Of a stretch of 64,000 nt of DNA, positions 17,662 through 26,236 are shown piece after piece; the first letter of the stretch is position 1; each line of letters opens with the position of its first letter. A model generated the notes under the pieces. The model had not been told where the DNA came from. It worked only from the letters and a program-made list of their open reading frames with translations, and did no database searches. The position numbers and the translations under genes were made by a program. The DNA comes from Shouchella clausii (GTDB lineage: Bacteria > Bacillota > Bacilli > Bacillales > Bacillaceae_D), in NCBI RefSeq assembly GCF_002250115.1, contig NZ_CP019985.1:1240001-1304000 (forward strand). Direction: 5' to 3'.

Positions 17662-18159
17662 TTACAACAATTTCCCCATATAAATCTCATTAAGCCACTT
17701 GTCGCCATGTCGGATTGCCCGGCGGCGGACGCCTTCTTGCTCATAACCGCATTTTTGGTACAAGTGCAGCGCCCGTCCATTCTCTTCAATCACCGTTAGC
17801 TCTAGCCGGTGAAGCTGAACGCTCTGGGCAAAATGGTCCGCTTGCTCTAACAGCTTCCTGCCAATCCCTTGGTTGCAATACTCCTCTAAAATCCCGATCG
17901 TAATATAGCCAACATGGCGAATGCGCTGCAAGCGGGAACCAAACACACTCAGATAGCCAATAAGCTTCTTGTTGTGTTCCGCTACAAAAATGGTAGATGA
18001 CGGAGATTGCTGAATATCGGCAATCGCCTTCCGCTGTTCTCGTACCGTTGTCGTTCTTTCCCCAGGCTCATAGAGCATGTAACTCGCTTCTTTATCTAAT
18101 TGCAACTGCAACTGCAAAAACGGCTTTGCATCGCTAATTGTTATTTCTCGAAGTTGCAC
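17662..18159 (-). CDS. GNAT-family N-acetyltransferase
   Basis: The 165-residue protein has the GNAT fold: FVAEHNKKLIGYLSVFG, the acetyl-CoA loop CNQGIGRKLLEQA and LTVIEENGRALHLYQKCGYEQEG. It resembles SpeG/YhhY- or RimI-like acetyltransferases; the substrate cannot be told. The GTG start follows a weak purine-rich site. It is divergent from the dehydrogenase gene at 18291. Confidence 0.85.
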   Translation of the reverse strand: MQLREITISDAKPFLQLQLQLDKEASYMLYEPGERTTTVREQRKAIADIQQSPSSTIFVAEHNKKLIGYLSVFGSRLQRIRHVGYITIGILEEYCNQGIGRKLLEQADHFAQSVQLHRLELTVIEENGRALHLYQKCGYEQEGVRRRAIRHGDKWLNEIYMGKLL

Positions 18160-18290
18160 AGCTACTCGCCCCCATATACCTAATTTACTTTCTCAGATCA
18201 TTCTACATTGATTTGTTCTCTCCTGCATTAAGATGGGAGGTGACAAATCAAGCATAGATTGCTATCGTTAAACTTAGAGGAGGGGTACAT

Positions 18291-19256
18291 ATGAGCAAAC
18301 CGACTGTTTTCTTAGCACGTTCTTTGCCTGAAGCTGCGCTTAACCATGTCTCACAATTCTGCCATTTGCGGATATGGGACGAAAGCAAACCGCTCACTAG
18401 AGAAGCATTGGCACACGAATTGGCTGATGTCGACGGCGCGATGCTGACAGGAATTGGCGCAGATGCCGAGCTCGTCAAACATGCTAGCAAGCTAAAAGTC
18501 ATTAGCACCGCCACCGTTGGTTACGATGGCTTTGATGTTGCAGGCCTATCAGAGCAAAACATTTATGTCACAAACACGCCGTATGTTCTTGACGAAACGG
18601 TTGCAGACTTGCTGTTTGGCCTCATTCTATCAGGGGCTCGCCGTATCGCTCCACTGCACGAACAAGTGAAGGCAGGCAACTGGACAAAACAGACGACGGC
18701 ACAATCTTTATATGGACAGGATGTCTACAACCAAACACTCGGTATTGTCGGCATGGGGCGCATTGGCGAAAAAATCGTTCATCGGGCCAAGGAAGGTTTT
18801 GGGATGAAGATTCTTTACCATAACCGCTCAAGCAGGCCGGAAATCGAAAAGAAGTATGGCGCCAAAAAACTAGAATTACATGAACTGCTTGAACAAGCGG
18901 ATGTTGTTGTCGTCATGGTACCACTTACTGAGGCAACAAGGCATTTAATCGGGAAAGAAGAGCTAAGCAAAATGAAAGAAACGGCCATTCTCGTTAATGG
19001 GGCCCGTGGTGCCGTTATCGACGAAGCTGCCCTGATTGAAGCATTAAAGCAAAAAACGATTTTTGGTGCTGCTCTTGATGTGTTTGAAATCGAACCATTG
19101 CCACCAGGACATCCATTGCTAGAGTTGGATAATGTTACATTAACACCTCATACTGGTTCAGCCACAGCTGCTACCCGTGAAGCAATGGCGCTCCGCGCTG
19201 CAGAAAACCTTGTGGCTGGAGCACTCGGGCAAAAGCCTCGTGATGCTCTTTCCTAA
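18291..19256 (+). CDS. D-isomer 2-hydroxyacid dehydrogenase (glyoxylate/hydroxypyruvate reductase type)
   Basis: This 321-residue NAD(P)-dependent enzyme has the Rossmann loop GIVGMGRIGEKIVHRA, the LVNGARGAVIDEAAL segment with the substrate arginine, and the catalytic His in LTPHTGSAT. The family reduces glyoxylate, hydroxypyruvate or 2-ketogluconate; D-glycerate dehydrogenase is the closest guess. GGAGG precedes the ATG. It is one of the few plus-strand genes in the left half and ends at a hairpin. Confidence 0.88.
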   Translation: MSKPTVFLARSLPEAALNHVSQFCHLRIWDESKPLTREALAHELADVDGAMLTGIGADAELVKHASKLKVISTATVGYDGFDVAGLSEQNIYVTNTPYVLDETVADLLFGLILSGARRIAPLHEQVKAGNWTKQTTAQSLYGQDVYNQTLGIVGMGRIGEKIVHRAKEGFGMKILYHNRSSRPEIEKKYGAKKLELHELLEQADVVVVMVPLTEATRHLIGKEELSKMKETAILVNGARGAVIDEAALIEALKQKTIFGAALDVFEIEPLPPGHPLLELDNVTLTPHTGSATAATREAMALRAAENLVAGALGQKPRDALS

Positions 19257-19273
19257 TAGCGTCGAACATACTA

Positions 19274-19298
19274 GCCGTAAACAAAAATTGTTTACGGC
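19274..19298 (+). terminator. hairpin after the 2-hydroxyacid dehydrogenase gene
   Basis: GCCGTAAACA pairs with TGTTTACGGC (10 bp, five-base loop), followed by CCTTCTTC. The tail is only moderately T-rich. Confidence 0.6.
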
Positions 19299-19399
19299 CC
19301 TTCTTCATTTTAAAGGTTTTTGGGACAACCCCTTCAAATTGTGGACAAACGCCCGCATACGTCGTCGCTGAACCCGGTTCAATTCGCAGCTTCCCTCAC

Positions 19400-19423
19400 C
19401 TGCACTTATCAGTCTGAGTGCAG
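19400..19423 (-). repeat. hairpin with CAGACTGATA loop, copy D
   Basis: CTGCACT and AGTGCAG pair around a loop that on the minus strand reads CAGACTGATA, the conserved end of copies B and C. It begins at the base next to the HAD gene stop codon, so it may serve as a 3' hairpin. Confidence 0.5.
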
Positions 19424-20086
19424 TTATCGATTGTTCTCAATCACGATTTCCGCAGCTCGCGGTTGGATTTGCCGTATCTCGTTTACTTGGTCGTGTGCTG
19501 CACTTAAGTCTTGGCTGCCTGAATTTGGGTTCACAAAGCCAATGGCGCGCATTCCTGCGGCCAAGGCAGCCTGCACGCCATGTGCAGCGTCTTCTAATAC
19601 CGTGCAAGCATCCGGTTGAACGCCCAGTTTTTCGGCTGTTTCCCTATAAATGTCAGGTGCAGGCTTCCCGTTAGCGACTTCCTCTCCGCTCATGACAACA
19701 TCAAAATAGTCGCTGATGCCAAAACCGTTAAGCACCGCTTCAATGAACGGCCGTGGCGACGAAGACGCTAAACCAATGCGGTACCCGTTATTTTTTAAAG
19801 CGGCAAGCAGTTCTTTAATGCCAGGGATCGGTTCGACTTCCCCGCTGACCACATAGGCTTGCTTTCGCTCATTGGCCTCGTTCAGCACGGCAGATACTTC
19901 AAACGTGGCACCGTGTGTTTTCTTGATTTGCTGCCACATATCCCTCGCGCGGGTGCCTACATAGGATTCTAATTCTTTTTCCGCCAGCTCAACGCCGTAT
20001 TTCTTACACAAATCTTGCTCTACTTGGAAATGGAGCGGCTCGCTGTCAATGATGACGCCATCCATATCAAAAATAAAACCGCGCAT
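19424..20086 (-). CDS. HAD-superfamily hydrolase, beta-phosphoglucomutase-like
   Basis: The 220-residue protein has HAD motif I (FIFDMDGVIIDSEPLH), motif II (LASSSPRP), motif III lysine (GKPAPDIY) and motif IV (VLEDAAHGVQAALAAGM). The cap insertion after motif I is the helical type of the PGM/phosphatase subgroup. It could be a sugar-phosphate phosphatase or mutase. Its start touches the rqcP stop at 20086, so it has joined the yabN-rqcP transcript; this link is not in B. subtilis. Confidence 0.85.
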   Translation of the reverse strand: MRGFIFDMDGVIIDSEPLHFQVEQDLCKKYGVELAEKELESYVGTRARDMWQQIKKTHGATFEVSAVLNEANERKQAYVVSGEVEPIPGIKELLAALKNNGYRIGLASSSPRPFIEAVLNGFGISDYFDVVMSGEEVANGKPAPDIYRETAEKLGVQPDACTVLEDAAHGVQAALAAGMRAIGFVNPNSGSQDLSAAHDQVNEIRQIQPRAAEIVIENNR

Positions 20087-20340
20087 TATACAGACTCCTC
20101 TTTAACAATCGTATACATTTCAGCAGCTTCTTCTTTTCGCGTTGTCTCACGTACATCGTTTATTTTTACCGTGACAACTTTTTGCCCAAACCGAATCGCC
20201 AGTTCATCTCCTGCTTTTACTGTTGTCCCCGCTTTTGCTACTTGGCCATTGACCGTGACTCTGCCTTGGTCACTAACTTCTTTCGCTAACGTTCTCCTTT
20301 TAATCAGGCGCGAGACTTTTAAAAATTTATCCAACCGCAT
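20086..20340 (-). CDS. rqcP: S4-domain RNA-binding protein RqcP (YabO)
   Basis: The 84-residue protein is essentially one S4 domain: MRLDKFLKVSRLIKRRTLAKEV then RVTVNGQVAKAGTTVKAGDEL. RqcP acts with RqcH in ribosome-associated quality control, stabilising peptidyl-tRNA on stalled 50S subunits during alanine tailing. The ATG at 20340 follows GAGGAG and aligns with the family start; the frame is open further upstream inside yabN. Confidence 0.93.
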   Translation of the reverse strand: MRLDKFLKVSRLIKRRTLAKEVSDQGRVTVNGQVAKAGTTVKAGDELAIRFGQKVVTVKINDVRETTRKEEAAEMYTIVKEESV

Positions 20341-20353
20341 CCAATCACTCCTC

Positions 20354-21826
20354 TTATTCGCTAAATTTGCCTTTCGCTTCATTCCACCAGCGATCCAGTT
20401 CGCGCATCTCTATGTCGGCTATCGCCTGCCCTTTTTCCTGCGCTTTTTGTTCCACATACAAAAATCGCTTCTTAAATGTAGTCAACGAACGATGGAGCGC
20501 GATCTCTGGGGAGAGATCATAAAATCGAGCCAAGCTTACCGCTGCAAGCAGGATGTCTCCATATTCTTTTTCCATTTTGCTTTTGCTTGACTTGGCCGCT
20601 TCCACTTTAAATTCTTCTATTTCCTCAAACAATTTTTCCCACACTTCTTCGACGTTTGCCCATTCAAAACCGGTCTTGGCTGCACGCTTTTGCAAGGCGG
20701 CTGCATCTACAAGCATGGAATTCGTTTCAGCTAGCCCGTCTAATGCAGACTTGGGCTTGGGCTGTTCTTCTTGTTCTTGCGCTTTTATTTGCTGCCACGT
20801 CTGTAACGCTTCGCCAGCTGTTTCCGCCTTTGCCCCGCCAAACACATGGGGGTGGCGGCGAATCATTTTTTCCGTAAGCGCCCCAATCACATCATCCACG
20901 TTAAAATACCCTTGTTCTTCGCCAATTTGCGCATGCAGGAGCACTTGGAGCAAGACATCGCCCAACTCTTCTGCCAAATGGCTGTCGTCTTCTTCATCAA
21001 TCGCCTCAAACACTTCAAATGCTTCCTCAAGCAAGTACCGTTTTAATGACTGGTGTGTTTGCTTCTGGTCCCAAGGACAGCCTTTTGGCCCCCGCAACGT
21101 TGCAATCACGCCTCGCAAATAGGAGAAGTCGCGATGCAATAATTGATCCTCTATTACAGGCGGCACATATACAGCGGTTAAATTGTTTGTTTTTACATAA
21201 TGGTCCAATTCAAACAAAGGCACTCGCAAAATTGATTGCTCTGGCGTGCCGGCTGCGGTCACAATCGACACTTCATAATCGTCTGGCAATTTTTCCATTA
21301 ACGTTAGTTTTACTTCTGAGGCGATCAGTGTATCGTATACTTGCACGATGATGAGGTGATGGCGAATTTGCAACTCCTCCGCTCGTAGTGCCGTGCCGTC
21401 AACAATTTGGCAGCCTTCAATTGGATCGATTGCCAAAGCCGTATACATGTTGTCCAAAAACGAGGCACCGCCAAGTACATCGATCGTTACGCCTGTTCCT
21501 TGCGCTTGTTTTTGCAAAAGTTGGACCGTCCGCTCCGCCACAAATGGATGCCCAGGCACAGCATAAAGGACGTCACCTTGTTTTGCCTCTTCCAGCAAGC
21601 GCGTCGCAATCTCTTTATAAACATCTTCAAATTCGCTATGTTGTTCATAAACAGCATCAAATGACGTAAACGCCAGCCCCTCTTCCGCTAGTTCCACTAG
21701 GACGGGATGGTTGTCTGTACGTACATAAATGCGATTCGCCTTTTTTAAGGCACGGTAAATGCCAAGGGGCAGTTGCGCAAGATTGCCTGCTCCTAGTCCT
21801 ACAACTGATATGGTTCCCATAGTCAC
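20354..21826 (-). CDS. yabN: YabN: tetrapyrrole methylase-like domain fused to MazG pyrophosphohydrolase
   Basis: The N-terminal half (about 1-225) is a SAM-dependent tetrapyrrole methylase fold (ISVVGLGAGNLAQLPLG, VPGHPFVAERTV). The C-terminal half has two MazG repeats with GCPWDQKQTHQSLKRYLLEEAFEVFEAI and EKEYGDILLAAVSLARF. MazG proteins hydrolyse noncanonical NTPs. The length of 490 equals the B. subtilis fusion. The start could be the GTG at 21826 or the ATG at 21820; both have only AAGG nearby. Confidence 0.93.
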   Translation of the reverse strand: MTMGTISVVGLGAGNLAQLPLGIYRALKKANRIYVRTDNHPVLVELAEEGLAFTSFDAVYEQHSEFEDVYKEIATRLLEEAKQGDVLYAVPGHPFVAERTVQLLQKQAQGTGVTIDVLGGASFLDNMYTALAIDPIEGCQIVDGTALRAEELQIRHHLIIVQVYDTLIASEVKLTLMEKLPDDYEVSIVTAAGTPEQSILRVPLFELDHYVKTNNLTAVYVPPVIEDQLLHRDFSYLRGVIATLRGPKGCPWDQKQTHQSLKRYLLEEAFEVFEAIDEEDDSHLAEELGDVLLQVLLHAQIGEEQGYFNVDDVIGALTEKMIRRHPHVFGGAKAETAGEALQTWQQIKAQEQEEQPKPKSALDGLAETNSMLVDAAALQKRAAKTGFEWANVEEVWEKLFEEIEEFKVEAAKSSKSKMEKEYGDILLAAVSLARFYDLSPEIALHRSLTTFKKRFLYVEQKAQEKGQAIADIEMRELDRWWNEAKGKFSE

Positions 21827-21833
21827 CTTGCCT

Positions 21834-23453
21834 TTACTTTAAAATATTCATTGCTTTTCGCCGCCAATTTGCCAGCTTTGGAACACTTGCCCACTCACGC
21901 AATGTCAAGACAGAACTGGCAAGCAAACAACAAGCAACGGCGGCTACCCCGACAAGCGAGGTTGATAGGGCAATCACTGTATCGCCTACTCGGTCTTCAC
22001 TTGTGAAAAGAAACGCCTCCAACAGCCACTTCCATCCGTAAGCGACTAGGAACAGCAGGAAAAGCGTTACACCAGTGCTTATATAGGAACGTTTTTGCAC
22101 AAGCAGAACACCATCTTGGCGCCTAATCGCGTACAGAGCGATAGCCGCCATCGCCAAAAAGGCAAGTAAACTTGCATACGCCCCTCCCATTGCTGATGCC
22201 ATAACTGGTATAAACAAGAGGTTACCCGCCAGCTTTACTGCAAGACCAACAGCCACGGCATAGAGGGGAATATGGATTTTGCCATAGCCTTGCAAAATGG
22301 CTGCAGCCGTCAAGTAGAGCGAAGCAGGGAAAATCGAGACAGCAACAACTTGCATGATGTCTGTTCCTGCACGGTCCGTAAACAGCATATGGTTGACAGG
22401 TCCCATTAGTACAACCAAGCCAATCGCGGCCCCTCCCCCTAGCAAAATCGTCATCCGAACTGCTGCATCGCGGTATATCTGCGCATGTCGCTCCTTTCCT
22501 CCTGCCAGCGCTTTAGCTAACAGGGGAACAAGGGCGAGAGCGAGGGAAGTGGCAAGCACCGTGCCAAGCTGTATGAGCGGCTGGCCTCGGTCATACACAC
22601 CCTTTGCCAAATAAGCTTGTTCTTCTTGTAAGCCTGCTTCTTGGAGCAAACGAACGACAGTAAAAACGTCAACCATTTGAAACAGCAATAAGACTAAAGC
22701 GTTGATACACACGTACACGCTTTGCGATAAAGTCGATGTACTTTGCCTAAGCGCTGAGCCTATAGAGGCGAAGGAAAGCTTCCATTTTTTCCATTTAATC
22801 TGCCTTGTAGCAACTACGACAATGATACAGCCAGCAAAGCTTCCTAAAAGCGAGCCGTACACAGCACCTGTGCCGATCATATAAGGTCCACTATTGGCAG
22901 CTGCCAAAGCATATGTTACAAAAATAATCGCCGCTACCCGTAAAAGCTGTTCGCCTATATGGGAAAAAGCAGTCGGTTTCATATCGCCGTACCCTTGTCC
23001 AACTCCCCTACCTACGCTCAGTATAGGCAAAAACAAAAAACCAACGCTTACGAGGCGAAGAAGGGGGGCAAGGCGTTCATCCCCCATAAATTGGGCAACT
23101 AACGGCGCTGCTGCTGCGAATCCAATGCTAGCTATGACAGCGAATACGGCCATTCCCACAAACGCTTGTCTGGCCAATTCATTTGCTTGTTTATCTAGCC
23201 CTTGCGCCTTCTTCTCAGCAACTTGCCGGGAAATAACAACTGGAAAGCCATAAAGGGCAAGAATGGCAATTGTCCCGTAAAAAGGGTAGATTTGCTGGTA
23301 TACGTAAAAACCAAAGTCACCAGCAATGTTTTGAAATGGGATTCGGTAGACAGCCGATAGTACCTTAGCCATCAGTGCTGCAAACGCAATAAACACTGCG
23401 CCTTTAACTGCTCCCGTCCTGCCTGAATCACCCAACCATTGTTTGCTACTCAA
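21834..23453 (-). CDS. yabM: MOP/MATE-family polysaccharide or lipid flippase, YabM-like
   Basis: The 539-residue protein has about 14 hydrophobic segments and belongs to the MurJ/SpoVB/Wzx superfamily (AALMAKVLSAVYRIPFQNIAGDFGFYVYQQIYPFY). Position before yabN identifies it as the YabM orthologue; transport of lipid-linked cell-wall precursors is likely but not shown. The TTG at 23453 keeps the conserved N-terminus but has no convincing ribosome-binding site. A candidate structured RNA lies about 105 bp upstream and may belong to its 5' leader. Confidence 0.85.
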   Translation of the reverse strand: MSSKQWLGDSGRTGAVKGAVFIAFAALMAKVLSAVYRIPFQNIAGDFGFYVYQQIYPFYGTIAILALYGFPVVISRQVAEKKAQGLDKQANELARQAFVGMAVFAVIASIGFAAAAPLVAQFMGDERLAPLLRLVSVGFLFLPILSVGRGVGQGYGDMKPTAFSHIGEQLLRVAAIIFVTYALAAANSGPYMIGTGAVYGSLLGSFAGCIIVVVATRQIKWKKWKLSFASIGSALRQSTSTLSQSVYVCINALVLLLFQMVDVFTVVRLLQEAGLQEEQAYLAKGVYDRGQPLIQLGTVLATSLALALVPLLAKALAGGKERHAQIYRDAAVRMTILLGGGAAIGLVVLMGPVNHMLFTDRAGTDIMQVVAVSIFPASLYLTAAAILQGYGKIHIPLYAVAVGLAVKLAGNLLFIPVMASAMGGAYASLLAFLAMAAIALYAIRRQDGVLLVQKRSYISTGVTLFLLFLVAYGWKWLLEAFLFTSEDRVGDTVIALSTSLVGVAAVACCLLASSVLTLREWASVPKLANWRRKAMNILK

Positions 23454-23558
23454 AACATAAACAAAAGTGAAAACGAGCCAATCGCTCCTTTGTTTACGGT
23501 GTTATTAAAAGCAGCATTCCTCTCCTTTTTGACACTAACACGGTGTTCTCTAAACATG

Positions 23559-23625
23559 CCCCGTTGGATTTGCACCGGGCTTCGATCCCCTCAGTAGGGT
23601 GGTCGGCCCAAACCGTCCAACGGTA
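23559..23625 (-). ncRNA. unidentified structured RNA element upstream of yabM
   Basis: The segment folds into one nested hairpin. An 8-bp outer stem CCGTTGGA/TCCAACGG (23561-23568 with 23616-23623), an inner GGGC/GCCC stem (23577-23580 with 23606-23609) and a CCCT/AGGG tip (23588-23591 with 23596-23599) are separated by unpaired internal loops. The minus strand is preferred because a weak SigA-type promoter (TTGAAG, 16 bp, AATAAT) lies upstream and yabM downstream. It does not match tRNA, SRP RNA, T-box or any riboswitch I remember. Confidence 0.4.
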
Positions 23626-23704
23626 TCTTTGCGTCTTCTCTATGTATGATACTAATAATTATTTTCTTTTTCCAGTGCGCTTCAATCCGACTGGAGAAAC
23701 GTGG

Positions 23705-23710
23705 TATGAT
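23705..23710 (+). promoter_or_regulatory. -10 of the first Yip1-family gene
   Basis: TATGAT is preceded by TGG, an extended -10 arrangement, 34 bp before the chosen start codon. The -35 region is poor (TTCAAT). Confidence 0.5.
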
Positions 23711-23743
23711 AGAGGGTAGAATTTGATAAGCGAAGGTGATGTT

Positions 23744-24352
23744 TTGAAAGCGCGAAACCTATGGTTTTCGGTCTGGCTCCACCCGCGTAGGCAGATGCAG
23801 GATGTCCTTCAGTATGGCTTACATAAAAAAGCCGCCCTATTGATCTCATTATTGTTTGGCTTGCTTACGACATTGTCCTATTCTCACATCCAAGCCTTTA
23901 TTTTGTTAGGCGAGTTGTCAGCCGCCTCCATATTGGTTATTTTAGTGATTGGTTCTTTGATGGGTCCTTTGCTATACTACGTGTTTGGCCTTCTTCTGGG
24001 AAGGGTCGGCAGTTGGTATGGTGGCAATGGCGATGTGGAAGCGACAAGAAAAGCACTGGTTTATGGCTTTTTTATGCCAGGAATCCTGCTAGGGCTTGTC
24101 AGCATACTCCTTTTTGGTATAGCCTATGTGCAGGCTTATTTTTTACACAGCAACGTCGTGTATATCGTTTACCGAATCGGCGTGTTTGTCCATAACGTGG
24201 CTTCGATTTGGTTGATCGGCATTTTTCTCGTTGCTTTTGCAGAAGCGCAAAAAATTAAACTGTGGCGATCGATGCTGATTTTGATCGCTTTTCTTGGCTG
24301 CATGGCGATTCTTTTTATCGTCATTGACCAAATCACACGGCTTTTTATATAG
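23744..24352 (+). CDS. Yip1-family membrane protein (first paralogue)
   Basis: The 202-residue protein starts with LWFSVWLHPRRQMQDVLQYG followed by about five membrane segments, the layout of Yip1-domain proteins. The same W(F)xVWxxPR opening and topology recur in the gene at 25482. The TTG at 23744 is chosen because GAAGGTGA lies just upstream; an earlier TTG at 23723 would place that site inside the gene. Bacterial Yip1 proteins have no established function. It precedes murG2 by 33 bp in the same direction. Confidence 0.75.
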   Translation: MKARNLWFSVWLHPRRQMQDVLQYGLHKKAALLISLLFGLLTTLSYSHIQAFILLGELSAASILVILVIGSLMGPLLYYVFGLLLGRVGSWYGGNGDVEATRKALVYGFFMPGILLGLVSILLFGIAYVQAYFLHSNVVYIVYRIGVFVHNVASIWLIGIFLVAFAEAQKIKLWRSMLILIAFLGCMAILFIVIDQITRLFI

Positions 24353-24385
24353 GAATTGAAATTCGTTTGAACAGAAGGGACTTTT

Positions 24386-25450
24386 ATGAAAAAAATTATT
24401 TTTACTGGGGGAGGGTCGGCTGGCCATGTCACCCCGAATCTTGCTATTATCAACGAGCTTAATGACAAAGACTGGTCAATTGCCTATATCGGTTCTTATG
24501 AAGGGATTGAACGGCAACTAGTTGAAAAGGCCGGGATTCGCTACTTTGGCATCTCCAGTGGCAAGCTACGCCGCTATATGGATTGGAAAAATGTGACCGA
24601 TATTGCTCGAATTGCAAATGGTTTTCGCCAAGCCCGGAAAATTTTAAAAGCGGAAAAGCCCGATGTGGTGTTTTCCAAGGGAGGCTTTGTCACGGTACCA
24701 GTTGTTGCTGCAGCTTATACGCTCCGGATTCCCGTCCATTTGCACGAAAGCGACTTGACGCCAGGGCTTGCAAACCGCCTCGCTAAACGATTTGCTAACA
24801 CATTTTATACATCATTCGCTGAAACAGCCGCCCATTTCCCAAAAGGAGCAACCACAACGGTCGGCTCTCCAATTCGCCGCGAGCTCCTCGAAGGCTCCCG
24901 CATTCAAGGGCTGACCTTAACAGATTTTAGCCGAGAGCGGCCGACATTGCTCGTTATGGGCGGGAGCTTAGGGGCAAAGCGGATTAACGAAGCCATTCGC
25001 GAATCCCTTGATACGCTAACAAACACGTATCAAATCATCCATATTTGCGGTAAAGGCCACCTCGATCCAGCGTTGGAAGGGCGCCGCAACTACAAACAAT
25101 ATGAATATGTTCATGATGAACTGCCTCACTTTCTTCAAGCGGCAGACCTCGTTGTCACACGCGGCGGTTCAAATGCCATTTTTGAGTTTTTGGCTTTGCA
25201 CATTCCAATGCTCATCATCCCTCTTTCACGAGCACAAAGCCGGGGCGACCAAATCTTGAACGCCCAGACTTTTGTCAAAAATGGCTATGCCCGCATGTTA
25301 GAGGAAGAAAATTTGACAAAGGAAACATTGCAACAGGAAGTCCAGGAACTTTATGATGGAAGGCAAACATACATTGAGGCAATGAATGCGAGCCAAGCAA
25401 CAAACGCTGTTGCCTACATTACGGAGAAGCTTGAGCAAGAAGTCCAATAA
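24386..25450 (+). CDS. murG2: second MurG-like UDP-GlcNAc:lipid I N-acetylglucosaminyltransferase
   Basis: The 354-residue GT-B glycosyltransferase has the MurG G-loops FTGGGSAGHVTPNLA and VMGGSLGAKRINEAI and the donor-site block RGGSNAIFEFLALHIPMLIIPL. It lies outside any mur/dcw cluster, next to Yip1 genes, so it is probably the extra MurG found in some Bacillus species rather than the sole enzyme. It may act on lipid I under special conditions such as sporulation, or on another lipid-linked acceptor. No separate SigA promoter was found, so cotranscription with the upstream Yip1 gene is likely. Confidence 0.88.
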   Translation: MKKIIFTGGGSAGHVTPNLAIINELNDKDWSIAYIGSYEGIERQLVEKAGIRYFGISSGKLRRYMDWKNVTDIARIANGFRQARKILKAEKPDVVFSKGGFVTVPVVAAAYTLRIPVHLHESDLTPGLANRLAKRFANTFYTSFAETAAHFPKGATTTVGSPIRRELLEGSRIQGLTLTDFSRERPTLLVMGGSLGAKRINEAIRESLDTLTNTYQIIHICGKGHLDPALEGRRNYKQYEYVHDELPHFLQAADLVVTRGGSNAIFEFLALHIPMLIIPLSRAQSRGDQILNAQTFVKNGYARMLEEENLTKETLQQEVQELYDGRQTYIEAMNASQATNAVAYITEKLEQEVQ

Positions 25451-25482
25451 AAAAACGCCCGTGGGCGTTTTTTTATTGGACT
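25441..25482. terminator. bidirectional terminator between murG2 and the second Yip1 gene
   Basis: AGTCCAATAAAAAAACGCCC and its exact complement meet around GT, giving a perfect inverted repeat with A/T runs on both sides. It overlaps the stop of murG2 and reaches the stop of the convergent Yip1 gene. Confidence 0.9.
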
Positions 25483-26120
25483 TATAGAGCACCAACTATT
25501 ACGAGGAAAAAGCTAACAACCATCGCAATCACGAGCAGCATCGCTCCTAAAATGAGGACAACCAAAACTGATTTCCATGCAGAAAATTGATGGGCTTCGC
25601 CAATTCCATGCATCAAAAGTACGAATGTCCAAATCCCCGCTGTCACACTAATAAGGCTGAGGATGTTTTGTGCCCACAGTTGTAGTGGCGAAAGCGCGAT
25701 CTCTATACCTAAAAGAATGCTTTCGATGTCAAACCAATAATAGGTTTCGCCGATAACGAGAATAAAAGGGATGCTAATAAGGCCAAGAATACTTAATGGG
25801 ATCATGCTTGTATGTACAGTAGCGACGCGAAGGTCAAGTGCTGTCCCTTTTCCACCAAGCCAACTACCGACCCACTTGTATAGCCAAGAGAGGACATAGA
25901 GGCTAATCGGAGCTACCACAATGCTAGTAAGTAAAGCAAACACAATAACGTAAGCAAATGTTGGAACAACTTCGCTCGAAAAATTTGTAAAAGTGCTCAC
26001 TACAGCAGACACATAAGCAATCAGCAAATAATTCCATGTCTGATTCTTTTCTCTGGCTGTTTTTAATTCATCAGCGACAACTTGACGGGGACGAATCCAT
26101 ACTTTAAACCAATTTTGCAT
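25482..26120 (-). CDS. Yip1-family membrane protein (second paralogue)
   Basis: The 212-residue protein opens with MQNWFKVWIRPRQVVADEL and has about five membrane segments separated by a short GSWLGGKGTALDLR loop. It resembles the protein at 23744 in its opening, in the VGSW/GSWYGG loop and in size, so the two are paralogues. The ATG at 26120 has AAAGGAGG about 13 bp upstream, a little far. It is convergent with murG2 and lies next to spoVT, from which it is separated by the spoVT terminator. Confidence 0.75.
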   Translation of the reverse strand: MQNWFKVWIRPRQVVADELKTAREKNQTWNYLLIAYVSAVVSTFTNFSSEVVPTFAYVIVFALLTSIVVAPISLYVLSWLYKWVGSWLGGKGTALDLRVATVHTSMIPLSILGLISIPFILVIGETYYWFDIESILLGIEIALSPLQLWAQNILSLISVTAGIWTFVLLMHGIGEAHQFSAWKSVLVVLILGAMLLVIAMVVSFFLVIVGAL

Positions 26121-26198
26121 GTTTTTTGATATACCTCCTTTTTTTACTTGAACTCTTATCGTATCATACTCTCTTTTCAATTGATCAAAGAACACACA

Positions 26199-26229
26199 AA
26201 AAACACCATGTCGTTTCCATGGTGTTTTT
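26199..26229 (-). terminator. terminator after spoVT
   Basis: AAAAACACCATG pairs with CATGGTGTTTTT around a short loop, flanked by A and T runs. It starts 8 bp beyond the spoVT stop and could act in both directions. Confidence 0.85.
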
Positions 26230-26236
26230 GTTTGTG

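Noticed and set aside
23581-23610. AGGGTGGTCGG on the plus strand, resembling a T-box
   Set aside because: The invariant TGGTACC is missing, no terminator or Stem I is present, and the downstream gene encodes a membrane protein, not an amino-acid gene.
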